In this document: piece after piece, positions 1 to 6,998 of the stretch
Position numbering within the stretch: the first letter of the stretch is position 1
How the letters are laid out: every line of letters begins with the position of its first letter
Origin: Phascolarctobacterium sp.
GTDB taxonomy: Bacteria; Bacillota; Negativicutes; Acidaminococcales; Acidaminococcaceae
Assembly (NCBI GenBank): GCA_016302525.1
Contig: JAEDNJ010000042.1
Location: 1-10,652 of the forward strand
Direction: 5' to 3'
Length of the DNA stretch: 10,652 nt
The notes under the pieces: model-generated
What the model was told of the DNA's origin: nothing
Databases searched by the model: none
What the model saw: the letters and a program-made list of their open reading frames with translations, nothing else
Made by a program: the position numbers and the translations under genes

Positions 1-1
1 T

Positions 2-376
2 GTGTTGGCAGCGCAGCGTAAGTCGCCTGAAGGAGCATGGATGCTTTCTACTACGGGTACGCGCCAAACTGGTCTTTATCAAAAATGCGCCGAAAAACAC
101 GGCTTGAAGATTTATTTGCCCAATGATGAGCAGGCGGAACGCATTATGCAGTCTATCTTCTATGTAAAGGCGGCACAGTTTGACAAGGCAGGTGCTCTTG
201 TCAAGGAGGTTGTCGAGGAGCTGTGGCAGGAAAGAGACCTGCCTGTTATGACTGCCTGCACCGAGATTCCTTTGGGCTATGATGCTTCTGGTCTGCCGCA
301 GGAGAAATCTGTTTCTAGCTTAGGTGCTTTAAGTGATGCTGTTTTAAAGGTGCTCTATAAGGAAGTTGAAGCATAA
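2..376 (+). CDS. Aspartate/glutamate racemase family protein, C-terminal part (5' end outside window)
   Basis: This is an open reading frame that enters from the left edge; the GTG at position 2 is probably an internal valine codon, not the start. The 124 visible residues match the C-terminal half of the Asp/Glu racemase superfamily: a strand and turn STTGTRQTGLYQ (about residues 16-27) resembling the TSGTVxSGxYQ element, and TACTEIPL (84-91), which carries the second catalytic cysteine (C86) of these cofactor-independent two-cysteine racemases. Family members run about 230-240 residues, so roughly 110 are missing. The likely reaction is interconversion of L- and D-aspartate (or a related acidic amino acid) in the cytoplasm. 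The first catalytic cysteine lies outside the window, so activity and substrate cannot be judged. Adenine deaminase follows after 11 bases and is probably cotranscribed, without an obvious metabolic link. Confidence 0.82.
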   Translation: MLAAQRKSPEGAWMLSTTGTRQTGLYQKCAEKHGLKIYLPNDEQAERIMQSIFYVKAAQFDKAGALVKEVVEELWQERDLPVMTACTEIPLGYDASGLPQEKSVSSLGALSDAVLKVLYKEVEA

Positions 377-387
377 ATGGTGTTATT

Positions 388-2094
388 ATGAATGATAGGT
401 TAAGGCTTGTGGCCTTGGGCGAGCTGCCAGCAGATTTAATTTTGAAAAATGGTAAAATCGTAGATGTCTTTACAGAAAGTGTGTTTGAGGCTGATGTGGC
501 CATTGTGGATGGCTGCATTGCCGGCGTTGGCAGCTATGATAAGGCAAAGGAGATTCTTGATGTACAGGGCAGGTATATTGCGCCTGGACTAATAAATGCC
601 CATTGCCATGTGGAAAGCTCTATGGCTAGACCTGAGGCCTATGTCAAGGAAGAGCTACGCTGGGGCGTTACGACATTGATTACAGACCCGCACGAGATTG
701 CCAATGTCATGGGCAGCGAGGGTATTCGCTATATGCTTAAGGCTGGCGGACATATGCCTATCAACTACTATGTAGAAGTGCCTAGCTGTGTTCCTGCAAC
801 TCCCTTTGAGAATTCTGGCTGTATTATGCACGCTGCAGAAATGGCAGAGCTGCTAAAGGAGGAGGGTGTTCTCGGCTTTGGCGAAATGATGAATGTTCCT
901 GGTGTGCTCATGGGTGACAGCGAGGTTATGCAAAAGCTGAGGACTTATCAGGAGGCAGGGCGTGTAATAGATGGCCATGCTCCCTGTGTGACGGGCAAAC
1001 AGCTGCAGGGATACATCAGCGCTGGTATCAATACAGACCATGAGATTATTAGCTGGGCTGAGGCTAAGGAAAAGCTGCGCAGTGGCATGGCTGCTTTGGT
1101 GCGTGAGGGCAGTGCATCCCACAACTTAAAAGCTATTATAGAGGGCGTGGTCAGGGAGCAGGTTGCTGTTAGTCGTATGGCCTTTTGCACAGACGACAAG
1201 CATTTAGCAGATATTAAGCGTGAGGGCACTATCCGCCATAACATTAAAATGGCGGTAGAGCTGGGAATGAAAAGCGAGCAGGCAATCGCCATTGGCAGCT
1301 TTAATGCGGCAAGAATATATGGTCTAAAGCATTTGGGTGCTGTTGCTGCTGGCTATCAGGCAGATTTAGTAGTGTTCAATGATTTAGTCGAGTTTGTTCC
1401 CTGGCGTGTATTCCATAAGGGTCAGGATGCTTGGAAGCTAGCTGACGAGGCAGAATGGCTTGAGCCTGGGGCAAGGCTTAAGGGCAGTGTTAACATTGGC
1501 GGAGAGCTTAGTGAGGCTAGCTTTAGTCTAGAGCATTTTTCTGCAACAAAGACTTATCCTGTAATCGAAATGGTGGCTGAAGAGATTATTACAGAGCATG
1601 GCAAAATTGCCGGCTCAGAGATTTTTGAGGCACTAGAGCGTAATGAGCTGTGCCTGATTGCTGTCGTAGAGCGCCATCACGCAACGGGAAATGTAGGCTT
1701 AGGCCTCATTCGCGGTTACGGTATCAAGAACGGAGCTGCTGCCACTACCGTGGCTCATGATTCCCATAACCTTATAGTAGTAGGCACTAGTCCTAGGGAT
1801 ATGCTGCTGGCTGTACAGGCTCTTGAAGGCTCTCAGGGTGGTTATACTCTGGTAGAGCAGGGGAAGGTTATCGACCTGCTGCCCTTGGAGATTTGTGGTC
1901 TGATGAGCTCGGCTAAGGGAGATGAGCTTAATGAGCATTTAGAGCGTATTTCCCAAAAAGCCTATACTATGGGCGTTAATCCTTTAGTTGATCCCTTCAT
2001 CTCGCTAAGCTTTATGGCTCTGCCAGTTATTCCCAGGCTGCGCATTACCGATATGGGGATGTTTGATGTGGAGAGGTTCCAATTTATCAAATAA
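388..2094 (+). CDS. ade: Adenine deaminase
   Basis: The 568-residue product is the full length expected for bacterial adenine deaminase (AdeC/Ade), which hydrolyses adenine to hypoxanthine and ammonia in purine salvage. It belongs to the amidohydrolase superfamily. Visible hallmarks are the N-terminal beta-sandwich strand ADLILKNGKIVDVFT (15-29), the metal-binding NAHCHVESSM (70-79; H72 and H74), TDPHEIANVMG (99-109), GFGEMMNVPGV (163-173), the histidines H197 (DGHAP) and H218 (TDHE), and the CTDD motif (267-270) with the catalytic-type aspartate. The C-terminal adenine-deaminase-specific domain is present (for example GLGLIRGYGIKNGA). The ATG at 388 is the only good in-frame start. The ribosome-binding site is poor, and the gene begins 11 bases after the racemase stop, which suggests translational coupling. 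No clear terminator separates it from the infC promoter. Confidence 0.96.
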   Translation: MNDRLRLVALGELPADLILKNGKIVDVFTESVFEADVAIVDGCIAGVGSYDKAKEILDVQGRYIAPGLINAHCHVESSMARPEAYVKEELRWGVTTLITDPHEIANVMGSEGIRYMLKAGGHMPINYYVEVPSCVPATPFENSGCIMHAAEMAELLKEEGVLGFGEMMNVPGVLMGDSEVMQKLRTYQEAGRVIDGHAPCVTGKQLQGYISAGINTDHEIISWAEAKEKLRSGMAALVREGSASHNLKAIIEGVVREQVAVSRMAFCTDDKHLADIKREGTIRHNIKMAVELGMKSEQAIAIGSFNAARIYGLKHLGAVAAGYQADLVVFNDLVEFVPWRVFHKGQDAWKLADEAEWLEPGARLKGSVNIGGELSEASFSLEHFSATKTYPVIEMVAEEIITEHGKIAGSEIFEALERNELCLIAVVERHHATGNVGLGLIRGYGIKNGAAATTVAHDSHNLIVVGTSPRDMLLAVQALEGSQGGYTLVEQGKVIDLLPLEICGLMSSAKGDELNEHLERISQKAYTMGVNPLVDPFISLSFMALPVIPRLRITDMGMFDVERFQFIK

Positions 2095-2120
2095 AACTGT
2101 AAAAAACATTACAAATTTCC

Positions 2121-2149
2121 TTGACAGTAACTAGACTCTGTGGTACAAT
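2121..2149 (+). promoter_or_regulatory. Promoter of the infC-rpmI-rplT operon
   Basis: A perfect -35 box TTGACA (2121-2126) and -10 box TACAAT (2144-2149) are separated by 17 bp, so this is a strong sigma-A type promoter. Transcription should begin near 2156, giving an untranslated leader of about 138 bases before the infC start. It lies just after the adenine deaminase stop codon. Confidence 0.88.
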
Positions 2150-2225
2150 AGGCAAGTAACAAAGTAGAAGCCACTCGCTTCTCACCTTGCGGCCTTAGCT
2201 CGACAGGGTTGGATACGAACTTTTC

Positions 2226-2260
2226 ATGCGGGTGGACTTTGTCCGTCCGCATTTTCTTTT
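2226..2260 (+). terminator. Attenuator terminator inside the infC leader
   Basis: The arms ATGCGGGTGGAC (2226-2237) and GTCCGTCCGCAT (2241-2252) pair over 12 bp with two G-U pairs and a 3-base loop, followed by a T-rich tail (2252-2260, interrupted by one C). It sits upstream of the infC start, so it must be read through for expression. That fits L20-controlled attenuation. Confidence 0.85.
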
Positions 2261-2279
2261 GTTACACAGCACTTTAGAT

Positions 2280-2287
2280 GGAGGTGA
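2280..2287 (+). promoter_or_regulatory. Ribosome-binding site that fixes the AUU start of infC
   Basis: GGAGGTGA at 2280-2287 is a near-perfect Shine-Dalgarno sequence. The in-frame ATT at 2294 lies 6 bases after it, whereas the next conventional in-frame start (TTG at 2309) lies 21 bases away, too far for this site. Confidence 0.85.
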
Positions 2288-2293
2288 ATTGTC

Positions 2294-2812
2294 ATTAGCA
2301 AAGATAACTTGCGCATCAACGAAGAAATTCGTGCGCGTGAAGTCCGTGTTATTACCGATGGTGGCGAACAGCTTGGTATTATGTCCAGTCGTGATGCATA
2401 TAATCTAGCGGTCGAGAGACATTTAGACCTGGTGGAAATTGCTCCTACTGCAAAACCGCCTGTGTGCAAAATCATGGATTATAGCAAGTTCCGCTACGAG
2501 CAACAAAAACGTGAAAAAGAAGCTCGTAAAAAACAAAAAACCTTCGATATTAAAGAAGTTAAACTTCGTCCCGGCATTGAGGACCATGACTTTGGTGTTA
2601 AGCTTAAGGCTGCTCAACGTTTCCTGGAGGATGGTGACAAGGTAAAGGTTACTATCATGTTCCGTGGTCGTGAATTAAGCCACCCTGAGCTGGGTGAGGT
2701 TTTGCTGACCAGAATGGCAAACGAGCTGAAAGAAAACGCTATCGTGGAAAGAGTGCCGAAATTAGAGGGCAAAAACATGATTATGATTGTTGCGCCCAAA
2801 CCGAACAAATAA
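2294..2812 (+). CDS. infC: Translation initiation factor IF-3 (AUU start codon)
   Basis: IF-3 binds the 30S subunit, keeps it apart from 50S and checks start-codon/initiator-tRNA pairing. Starting at ATT 2294 gives 172 residues, a normal IF-3 length, beginning MSKDNLRINEEIRAREVRV (first residue read as Met), as expected for the N-terminal domain. The basic linker KREKEARKKQK follows. The C-terminal domain holds FDIKEVKLRPGIEDHDFGVK and VKVTIMFRGREL. A TTG start at 2309 would remove five conserved N-terminal residues and lacks a ribosome-binding site at a usable distance. An AUU start is typical of infC and lets IF-3 repress its own translation by rejecting non-standard starts; that mechanism is known for the family, not tested here. 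It is the first gene of the infC-rpmI-rplT operon, and rpmI follows after 15 bases. Confidence 0.97.
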   Translation: MSKDNLRINEEIRAREVRVITDGGEQLGIMSSRDAYNLAVERHLDLVEIAPTAKPPVCKIMDYSKFRYEQQKREKEARKKQKTFDIKEVKLRPGIEDHDFGVKLKAAQRFLEDGDKVKVTIMFRGRELSHPELGEVLLTRMANELKENAIVERVPKLEGKNMIMIVAPKPNK

Positions 2813-2827
2813 GAGGAGGAATTAACA

Positions 2828-3025
2828 ATGCCTAAGATGAAAACCCGTAGAGCTGCTGCTAAGCGCTTTAAGAAAACTGCTTCTGGTGAATTCAAACATT
2901 TTAAAAACTTCAAGAGCCATATCCTGGAACATAAATCTCCTGCTCGTAAGAGAAACCTGCGTAAAGCAGCTCTCGTTCATAAGTCTGACAAAGAGCATGT
3001 AGCAAAGATGCTCCCCTACGCATAA
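2828..3025 (+). CDS. rpmI: 50S ribosomal protein L35 (bL35)
   Basis: The 65-residue, very basic product begins [20 protein letters not shown], the standard bL35 N-terminus, and has the usual family length of about 64-66 residues. The C-terminal half ([20 protein letters not shown]) is also typical. L35 is a small structural protein of the large ribosomal subunit. AGGAGG at 2814-2819 lies 8 bases before the ATG. The gene sits between infC and rplT in the order conserved across bacteria and should be under the same L20 leader control. Confidence 0.98.
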   Translation: MPKMKTRRAAAKRFKKTASGEFKHFKNFKSHILEHKSPARKRNLRKAALVHKSDKEHVAKMLPYA

Positions 3026-3052
3026 GCAAGAGATTAAAGGAGGAAAATAACA

Positions 3053-3406
3053 ATGGCAAGAGTTAAAGTTGGCGTTACTGCACATCGTCGTCATAAACAC
3101 ATTCTCGCTTTAGCTAAAGGCTATCGCGGTTCTCGTTCCAAACAATTCAAAAAAGCAAATGAAGTTGTAATGAAAGGCTTGATGTACGCTCGTCGCGATC
3201 GTCGCAACAAGAAACGTACCTATCGTCGTCTGTGGATTGCTCGTATCAACGCTGCAACCCGTATGAATGGCCTGTCCTACAGCCGTTTCATCGCTGGCCT
3301 GACCAAGGCTGGTATCGCTCTGAACCGTAAGGTTCTGGCTGACATGGCTATCTATGATGCTGCTGCATTTGCTAAGCTGGTAGAAGCTGCTAAGGCTGCT
3401 CTGTAA
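3053..3406 (+). CDS. rplT: 50S ribosomal protein L20 (bL20)
   Basis: The 117-residue product matches bL20 in length and sequence: [20 protein letters not shown] at the N-terminus, [13 protein letters not shown], the arginine-rich [18 protein letters not shown] (45-62), and the globular C-terminal part [19 protein letters not shown]. The long basic N-terminal extension threads into 23S rRNA during 50S assembly. In Firmicutes the protein also binds the infC leader RNA to shut down its own operon. AAAGGAGG at 3036-3043 is well placed before the ATG. It is the last gene of the operon, and an intrinsic terminator follows within 20 bases. Confidence 0.98.
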   Translation: MARVKVGVTAHRRHKHILALAKGYRGSRSKQFKKANEVVMKGLMYARRDRRNKKRTYRRLWIARINAATRMNGLSYSRFIAGLTKAGIALNRKVLADMAIYDAAAFAKLVEAAKAAL

Positions 3407-3422
3407 GAATAAGCATTGCTCG

Positions 3423-3453
3423 AAAGCTCACTCCTATGGGGTGGGCTTTTTTT
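3423..3453 (+). terminator. Intrinsic terminator after rplT
   Basis: AAAGCTCACTCC (3423-3434) pairs with GGGGTGGGCTTT (3438-3449) across a 3-base loop, with two G-U pairs. A run of seven T (3447-3453) follows. It closes the infC-rpmI-rplT transcript and lies directly before the next promoter. Confidence 0.92.
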
Positions 3454-3455
3454 AT

Positions 3456-3484
3456 TTGACGTTAGCACTGAAGCTAGGTATAAT
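3456..3484 (+). promoter_or_regulatory. Promoter of the ktrB-ktrA-methyltransferase operon
   Basis: TTGACG (3456-3461) and a perfect TATAAT (3479-3484) are 17 bp apart. Transcription should start near 3491, leaving a leader of about 40 bases before the ktrB start at 3531. No riboswitch-sized structure fits in so short a leader, so any potassium or c-di-AMP control must act elsewhere. Confidence 0.88.
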
Positions 3485-3515
3485 AGTGCTATGATATTTT
3501 GTAAAGCTTCATATG

Positions 3516-3522
3516 AAAGGAG
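3516..3522 (+). promoter_or_regulatory. Ribosome-binding site that fixes the ktrB start
   Basis: AAAGGAG lies immediately after an upstream in-frame ATG (3513) and 8 bases before the ATG at 3531. A ribosome using it would start at 3531, not 3513. Confidence 0.75.
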
Positions 3523-3530
3523 TGGTGCGC

Positions 3531-4970
3531 ATGCGTAAATCTATAGAGCATGAGCTTACGCATGCAGATGGCCATGATTTAGAACGCAGCCAATTACTGC
3601 GCTACCAAAAGCGTTTGCATCTGCGTAGATTTTTTAGGAGTATTGCGGGCATTAATCGCAGCACTCTCATAGGGCTTTCCTTTGCCTTTTTAATAGCTTT
3701 GGGCACCATTCTTTTAATGCTGCCTCAAGCCCATGTCAATGGTCAGTGGGCTAATCCCTTGGATGCCTTTTTTACGGCTACCTCTGCCTCCTGTGTAACT
3801 GGTCTGGCAGTGTGGGATACGGGCAAGGAGCTGAGCCTGTTTGGTCAGCTGGTGCTGCTTTTTCTCATTCAGGTGGGTGGCCTGGGCCTGATGACAATAA
3901 CCACCTTGTTCAATTTCGGTCTGCACAAAAAGATGAATATTAGGCAAAGGCTGCTGGTGCAGGACTCGTTAAATCAGGAGGATCCTGGCAATGTTATGCA
4001 TATTGCTCTGAATGTGCTAAAGTATACCTTTTTAGTGGAGTTTGTTTTCGGCACCTTGCTATCCTTATATTTTTATTATTCCGAGCAGCTGGGCTCGAAG
4101 GCCTTTTACTGGGGCTATTGGCACGCTATCTCTGCCTTTTGTAATGCCGGCTTTGACTTGTTCGGTGATTTTCAAAGCCTTGTGCACTACCAAGGCAATG
4201 CAGCAATCAATATTTGCTTTATTATGCTAATTGTGATTGGCGGTTTGGGCTTTACGGTTATTGAGGATTTACTGCAAAAGCGTTCCTGGAAGGGCTTAAC
4301 ACTACATTCAAAAATAGTGCTTTCTGTAAATGCAATTCTTTTAGCATTGGGTACAGTGCTAATCTGGCTACTAGAGCACAAGAATATAGGCACTATTGGC
4401 AGTGCTAGCCTGGAGCAGCAATGGCTGGCTTCGCTGTTTCAGGCAGTTTCTTTGCGCACTGCTGGTTTCAATAGTATGGATTTAGCCGTATTAAATCCGG
4501 CTACGCTCTTTTTTATGATGGGCATGATGTTTATAGGTGCTTCGCCAACCTCTACTGGTGGCGGTATTAAAACGACTACCTTTGCGGTGCTCTTGGCATC
4601 CACCTTAGCCCTACTGCGGGACAAAAAGGATGTAGTTATGTTCAGAAAACGGATAGATGCGAGCCTTATTGAAAAAAGCCTGGCAGTCTTTCTTCTGGCC
4701 ATAGGCTGGGTGGCTCTGGCAGTATTTTTGCTGCTGCTCCTGGATGATAAGCAGCATCCCTTTCAATTTGTACTTTTTGAGGTATTTTCCGCTATGGGCA
4801 CTGTAGGCATGGGCATAGGCATTACGCCGGAATGGAATCCCTGGTGTAAGCTGGTGCTCATAGTTACTATGTATATCGGTAGAATTGGTATTTTAACCTT
4901 TGGTATGTCCTTCTTCAATAAAAAAGTAGATAGGCTGCGTTATCCGACAGAAAATGTGATGATTGGTTAA
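3531..4970 (+). CDS. ktrB: KtrB-type potassium uptake channel subunit (TrkH/KtrB family)
   Basis: This is the membrane ion-conducting subunit of a Ktr/Trk K+ uptake system, usually Na+-dependent in KtrB. From ATG 3531 it has 479 residues and is strongly hydrophobic after a charged N-terminal stretch of about 43 residues. The four pseudo-repeat pore loops are visible, each with a filter glycine: SCVTGLA (87-93), CNAGFD (204-209), LRTAGFN (308-314) and MGTVGMG (422-428). The glycine-rich intramembrane gate loop of the third repeat is also present (GASPTSTGGGIKTTTF, 336-351). The short length and the cytosolic RCK partner encoded 12 bases downstream favour KtrB over the longer TrkH. An ATG at 3513 would add six residues but overlaps the ribosome-binding site. 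Likely cotranscribed with ktrA and the methyltransferase gene. Confidence 0.94.
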   Translation: MRKSIEHELTHADGHDLERSQLLRYQKRLHLRRFFRSIAGINRSTLIGLSFAFLIALGTILLMLPQAHVNGQWANPLDAFFTATSASCVTGLAVWDTGKELSLFGQLVLLFLIQVGGLGLMTITTLFNFGLHKKMNIRQRLLVQDSLNQEDPGNVMHIALNVLKYTFLVEFVFGTLLSLYFYYSEQLGSKAFYWGYWHAISAFCNAGFDLFGDFQSLVHYQGNAAINICFIMLIVIGGLGFTVIEDLLQKRSWKGLTLHSKIVLSVNAILLALGTVLIWLLEHKNIGTIGSASLEQQWLASLFQAVSLRTAGFNSMDLAVLNPATLFFMMGMMFIGASPTSTGGGIKTTTFAVLLASTLALLRDKKDVVMFRKRIDASLIEKSLAVFLLAIGWVALAVFLLLLLDDKQHPFQFVLFEVFSAMGTVGMGIGITPEWNPWCKLVLIVTMYIGRIGILTFGMSFFNKKVDRLRYPTENVMIG

Positions 4971-4982
4971 TGAGGTAGAGGT

Positions 4983-5645
4983 ATGACAAAGAATAAGCGT
5001 AAGCAATTTTTAGTAGCAGGCTTGGGCCTCTTTGGTACGAGTGTGGCAGTTAATCTGCAGCGCATGGGCTATGAGGTCTATGCTATAGATAGTGATGAAA
5101 GCTTGGTGCAGGACCTGAGCTCACAGCTGAATTTTGTTGCTTGTGGTGATGCCAGCGATAAAAAGACACTGCAGTCCTTGCCCCTAGAGGATGTGGATGT
5201 AGCTGTGGTGGCTATCGGTAATCTTGAACGCAATATGATGTGTACCATGCTGCTTAAGGAAATGGGCATTAAGCAGGTTATAGCCAAGGCTATTAATGAG
5301 CTGCACGGTGAGATGCTGAGCAAGATTGGCGCTGACAAGGTCATTTTTGCGGAAAAGGATATGGGTGAGCGCCTAGCTTATAATTTAGTTTCTGCTGGTG
5401 TCATGGATTATATTGAGCTTTCCAGTGAAATTAGCGTAATGAGTCTGCCTGTACCTGATGAATTTATCGGCAAGAACCTTATTGAATCAGATTTACGGCG
5501 CCGTTATGATGTTAATATTGTAGCTATTAAGCGTGAGGGGAAAACCATTGTCAATCCAAAGGCACAGGAGGTTTTTCAGCCTGAGGATGAAATTATCGTT
5601 CTAGGCACTCATGCCGGGATAAAAAGAATGGGAGTAGATTTTTAA
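4983..5645 (+). CDS. ktrA: KtrA-type potassium uptake regulatory subunit (RCK/TrkA domain)
   Basis: This cytosolic gating subunit forms a ring on KtrB and binds ATP/ADP or NAD(H). The 220-residue length equals a single RCK_N plus RCK_C module, as in KtrA; TrkA has two modules. The RCK_N Rossmann fold shows the dinucleotide loop GLGLFG (13-18), then the acidic end of strand 2, AIDSDE (34-39), and the following CGDASDKKTL (54-63). The RCK_C domain (about 140-220) begins near IELSSEISVMSLPVP and contains NIVAIKREGK and the closing EDEIIVLGT. In some Firmicutes this C-terminal domain binds c-di-AMP, but I cannot confirm the binding residues by eye. It follows ktrB by 12 bases with a GAGG-rich ribosome-binding region, and its stop codon overlaps the next start (TAATG). 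Confidence 0.94.
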   Translation: MTKNKRKQFLVAGLGLFGTSVAVNLQRMGYEVYAIDSDESLVQDLSSQLNFVACGDASDKKTLQSLPLEDVDVAVVAIGNLERNMMCTMLLKEMGIKQVIAKAINELHGEMLSKIGADKVIFAEKDMGERLAYNLVSAGVMDYIELSSEISVMSLPVPDEFIGKNLIESDLRRRYDVNIVAIKREGKTIVNPKAQEVFQPEDEIIVLGTHAGIKRMGVDF

Positions 5646-6430
5646 TGGAACTGACAGCTATTAATAATCCGCAGGTTAAGGCCGCGGCAGAGCTCAAGCA
5701 AAAGAAATATCGCCAGCAAAGGGGCTTATTTTTGGCAGAGGGGCTGCGCACAGTCGAGGAGGCAGTGCTTTCTAAATCCGTAGAGAGCATTTTCTATACA
5801 GCTATTGAGGATGACAGAACTCGTGCCGTTTTAGAGGAAGCAGCTGCTAAGCAGATTAAGCTTTATTGTGTGAGCGAGAATGTGATGAAAAAAATCGCCG
5901 ACACAGAAACACCTCAGGGAATTGTGGCGGTTTGCAGAATGCAGTCCAATAAGCTGGAGGAACTCTTTGCAACGGGAAAGCTGCTCTTAGTTTTAGACAG
6001 GGTAGGAGACCCAGGCAATGTAGGCACCATGCTGCGTACAGCAGATGCAGCAGGCGTAGGCGGCCTTGTGCTCTTGAAGGGCTGCGTGGATATCTACGCA
6101 CCCAAGACAGTACGCTCCACCATGGGCTCCTTGTTCCATGTGCCCGTCTTTGCAGGGGCAGATGAGGCCCAGTTCATAAAGGCTGCTAAACGGGCAGGCT
6201 ATGAGCTGCTAGTGACCACTCTGGAAGGGGCAGACAACCTCTACAAGGCCGATTTAAGTGGCCGCATAGCCTTTGTCATGGGCAATGAAGCTAACGGCGT
6301 TACGGAAACGCTGCTTACTGAGGCCGATAAGCGTGTTTATATCCCTATGCAGGGCAAGGCTGAGTCTTTAAATGTGGCTATGGCTGCTGGTATTGTGATG
6401 TTTGAGGCACTGCGTAGGAGACTGAGGTAA
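5645..6430 (+). CDS. SpoU/TrmH-family RNA 2'-O-ribose methyltransferase
   Basis: This is an SPOUT-class enzyme predicted to methylate a ribose 2'-OH of rRNA or tRNA using S-adenosylmethionine. The 261-residue protein has an N-terminal RNA substrate-binding domain (about 1-100) and a C-terminal trefoil-knot catalytic domain. All three family motifs are present: motif 1 DRVGDPGNVGTMLRTADAAG (118-137; N125 and R131), motif 2 VMGNEANGV (211-219; E215), and motif 3 IPMQGKAESLNVAMAAGI (233-250). It resembles Bacillus YsgA and RlmB-like proteins; the exact target nucleotide cannot be read from the sequence. The ATG shares one base with the ktrA stop (TAATG), so the two are probably translationally coupled. 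A GGGAG lies about 10 bases upstream. No terminator is evident in the 200 bases after the stop. Confidence 0.93.
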   Translation: MELTAINNPQVKAAAELKQKKYRQQRGLFLAEGLRTVEEAVLSKSVESIFYTAIEDDRTRAVLEEAAAKQIKLYCVSENVMKKIADTETPQGIVAVCRMQSNKLEELFATGKLLLVLDRVGDPGNVGTMLRTADAAGVGGLVLLKGCVDIYAPKTVRSTMGSLFHVPVFAGADEAQFIKAAKRAGYELLVTTLEGADNLYKADLSGRIAFVMGNEANGVTETLLTEADKRVYIPMQGKAESLNVAMAAGIVMFEALRRRLR

Positions 6431-6548
6431 CATAGTTATCGGCATTGTGTTGGTTAAGGGTTCTGCGCAGAAAGCTAAGTTTGTATGGTTATAGGTATCG
6501 TTGTATTTAAGACTTTGCTAAAAATTGTAAGCTAGTATGTTGCTTGCA

Positions 6549-6576
6549 TTGTCAAGTGTGAAGCTATGCGCATAAA
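6549..6576 (+). promoter_or_regulatory. Possible promoter of the small gene at 6640
   Basis: TTGTCA (6549-6554; five of six matches) and CATAAA (6571-6576; four of six) are 16 bp apart. This is a weak match. The small gene could instead be read through from the methyltransferase gene, since no terminator is visible in 6431-6639. Confidence 0.3.
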
Positions 6577-6622
6577 TTTAGGGTAGTAGAGCTGCTATAT
6601 ATGCAGGGATTTATAAAGTTTT

Positions 6623-6630
6623 AGGAGGAG
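6623..6630 (+). promoter_or_regulatory. Ribosome-binding site that decides the start of the small gene
   Basis: AGGAGGAG (6623-6630) directly abuts an ATG at 6631, leaving no usable spacer. The in-frame ATG at 6640 is 9 bases downstream and is the better start. Confidence 0.7.
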
Positions 6631-6639
6631 ATGCTGAGG

Positions 6640-6900
6640 ATGAATATTTATATTTGGCGACACAACAAAACCTATCACAGTCATTCTATGATCGATGAAC
6701 CCTGTGTTAATGCAGAGTTTTATCTGGATGCCCTGGCTATCGTGGTAGCCTCAAGCATGGAGGAAGCCTTGGAAAAGCTGGCCCAGGAAAATAAGGGCTG
6801 GCGTATAGAAGATCTAAAGCGGCTAGAATGCAAGGTTATCCCTGTAGATAAGGCTGGGGTTGCTTACACAGAGCTGCGTGGCGGTATTAATCATTTGTAA
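6640..6900 (+). CDS. Hypothetical protein, 86 residues
   Basis: I do not recognise this protein. It starts at ATG 6640, 9 bases after a strong AGGAGGAG. Translation gives a soluble, mixed-charge protein with no signal peptide and no membrane segment. The N-terminus is MNIYIWRHNKTYHSHSMIDE. A hydrophobic stretch LDALAIVVASS is followed by a predicted helix MEEALEKLAQENKGWRIEDL and a strand-like segment CKVIPVDKAGVAYTEL, which suggests a small alpha/beta domain. It contains several histidines and two cysteines (one in the EPCVN segment, one in LECKVI) but no recognisable metal motif. Strong start signals and clean codon use argue that it is real. It lies after the methyltransferase gene on the same strand, and a large terminator hairpin follows about 100 bases downstream. 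Confidence 0.7.
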   Translation: MNIYIWRHNKTYHSHSMIDEPCVNAEFYLDALAIVVASSMEEALEKLAQENKGWRIEDLKRLECKVIPVDKAGVAYTELRGGINHL

Positions 6901-6915
6901 AGCTTTTCGGGAATG

Positions 6916-6990
6916 TCAAATAGGGTTAAGTAAAAAGCTTAATTGTTTATGTGCTAGACTATTAATATAATCATTTTCCGCTTTTGGCAT
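6916..6990 (-). pseudogene. Probable remnant of an IS200-type tnpA (N-terminus only)
   Basis: On the minus strand a perfect AGGAGG (plus 6998-7003) lies 7 bases before an ATG (6990-6988) that opens only 24 codons. The first 14 residues read MPKAENDYINSLAH. This resembles the N-terminus of IS200/IS605-family TnpA transposases, where a short variable stretch is followed by SLAH and then a conserved KYHIVF block. That block is absent: after H14 (position 6949) the sequence diverges and soon stops. The start signal therefore appears to survive while the body of the transposase gene is deleted. The match rests on a few residues plus the leader hairpin, so an unrelated tiny ORF is possible. Confidence 0.45.
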
Positions 6991-6998
6991 TTTATTGC

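Larger units (their letters stand above)
2157..2293 (+). ncRNA. L20-type ribosomal protein leader (autoregulatory attenuator)
   Basis: The leader between promoter and infC folds into three successive helices. The first is AGAAGC (2166-2171) with GCTTCT (2177-2182). The second is ACCTTG (2184-2189) with CAGGGT (2204-2209). The third is a 12-bp terminator hairpin (2226-2252). This position, order and content match the known Firmicutes L20 leader upstream of infC-rpmI-rplT. There, ribosomal protein L20 binds the leader RNA and promotes premature termination when free L20 is in excess. Binding here is inferred from family knowledge; the hairpins are read directly. Confidence 0.8.

Noticed and set aside
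2102..2120. TGTAA/TTACA hairpin after the adenine deaminase gene as a terminator
   Set aside because: The stem is only 5 bp, AT-only apart from one pair, and no T run follows.
2226..2408. 60-residue plus-strand ORF overlapping the infC leader
   Set aside because: Its ATG lies inside the attenuator hairpin, and its frame runs into infC in a different frame without similarity to any protein.
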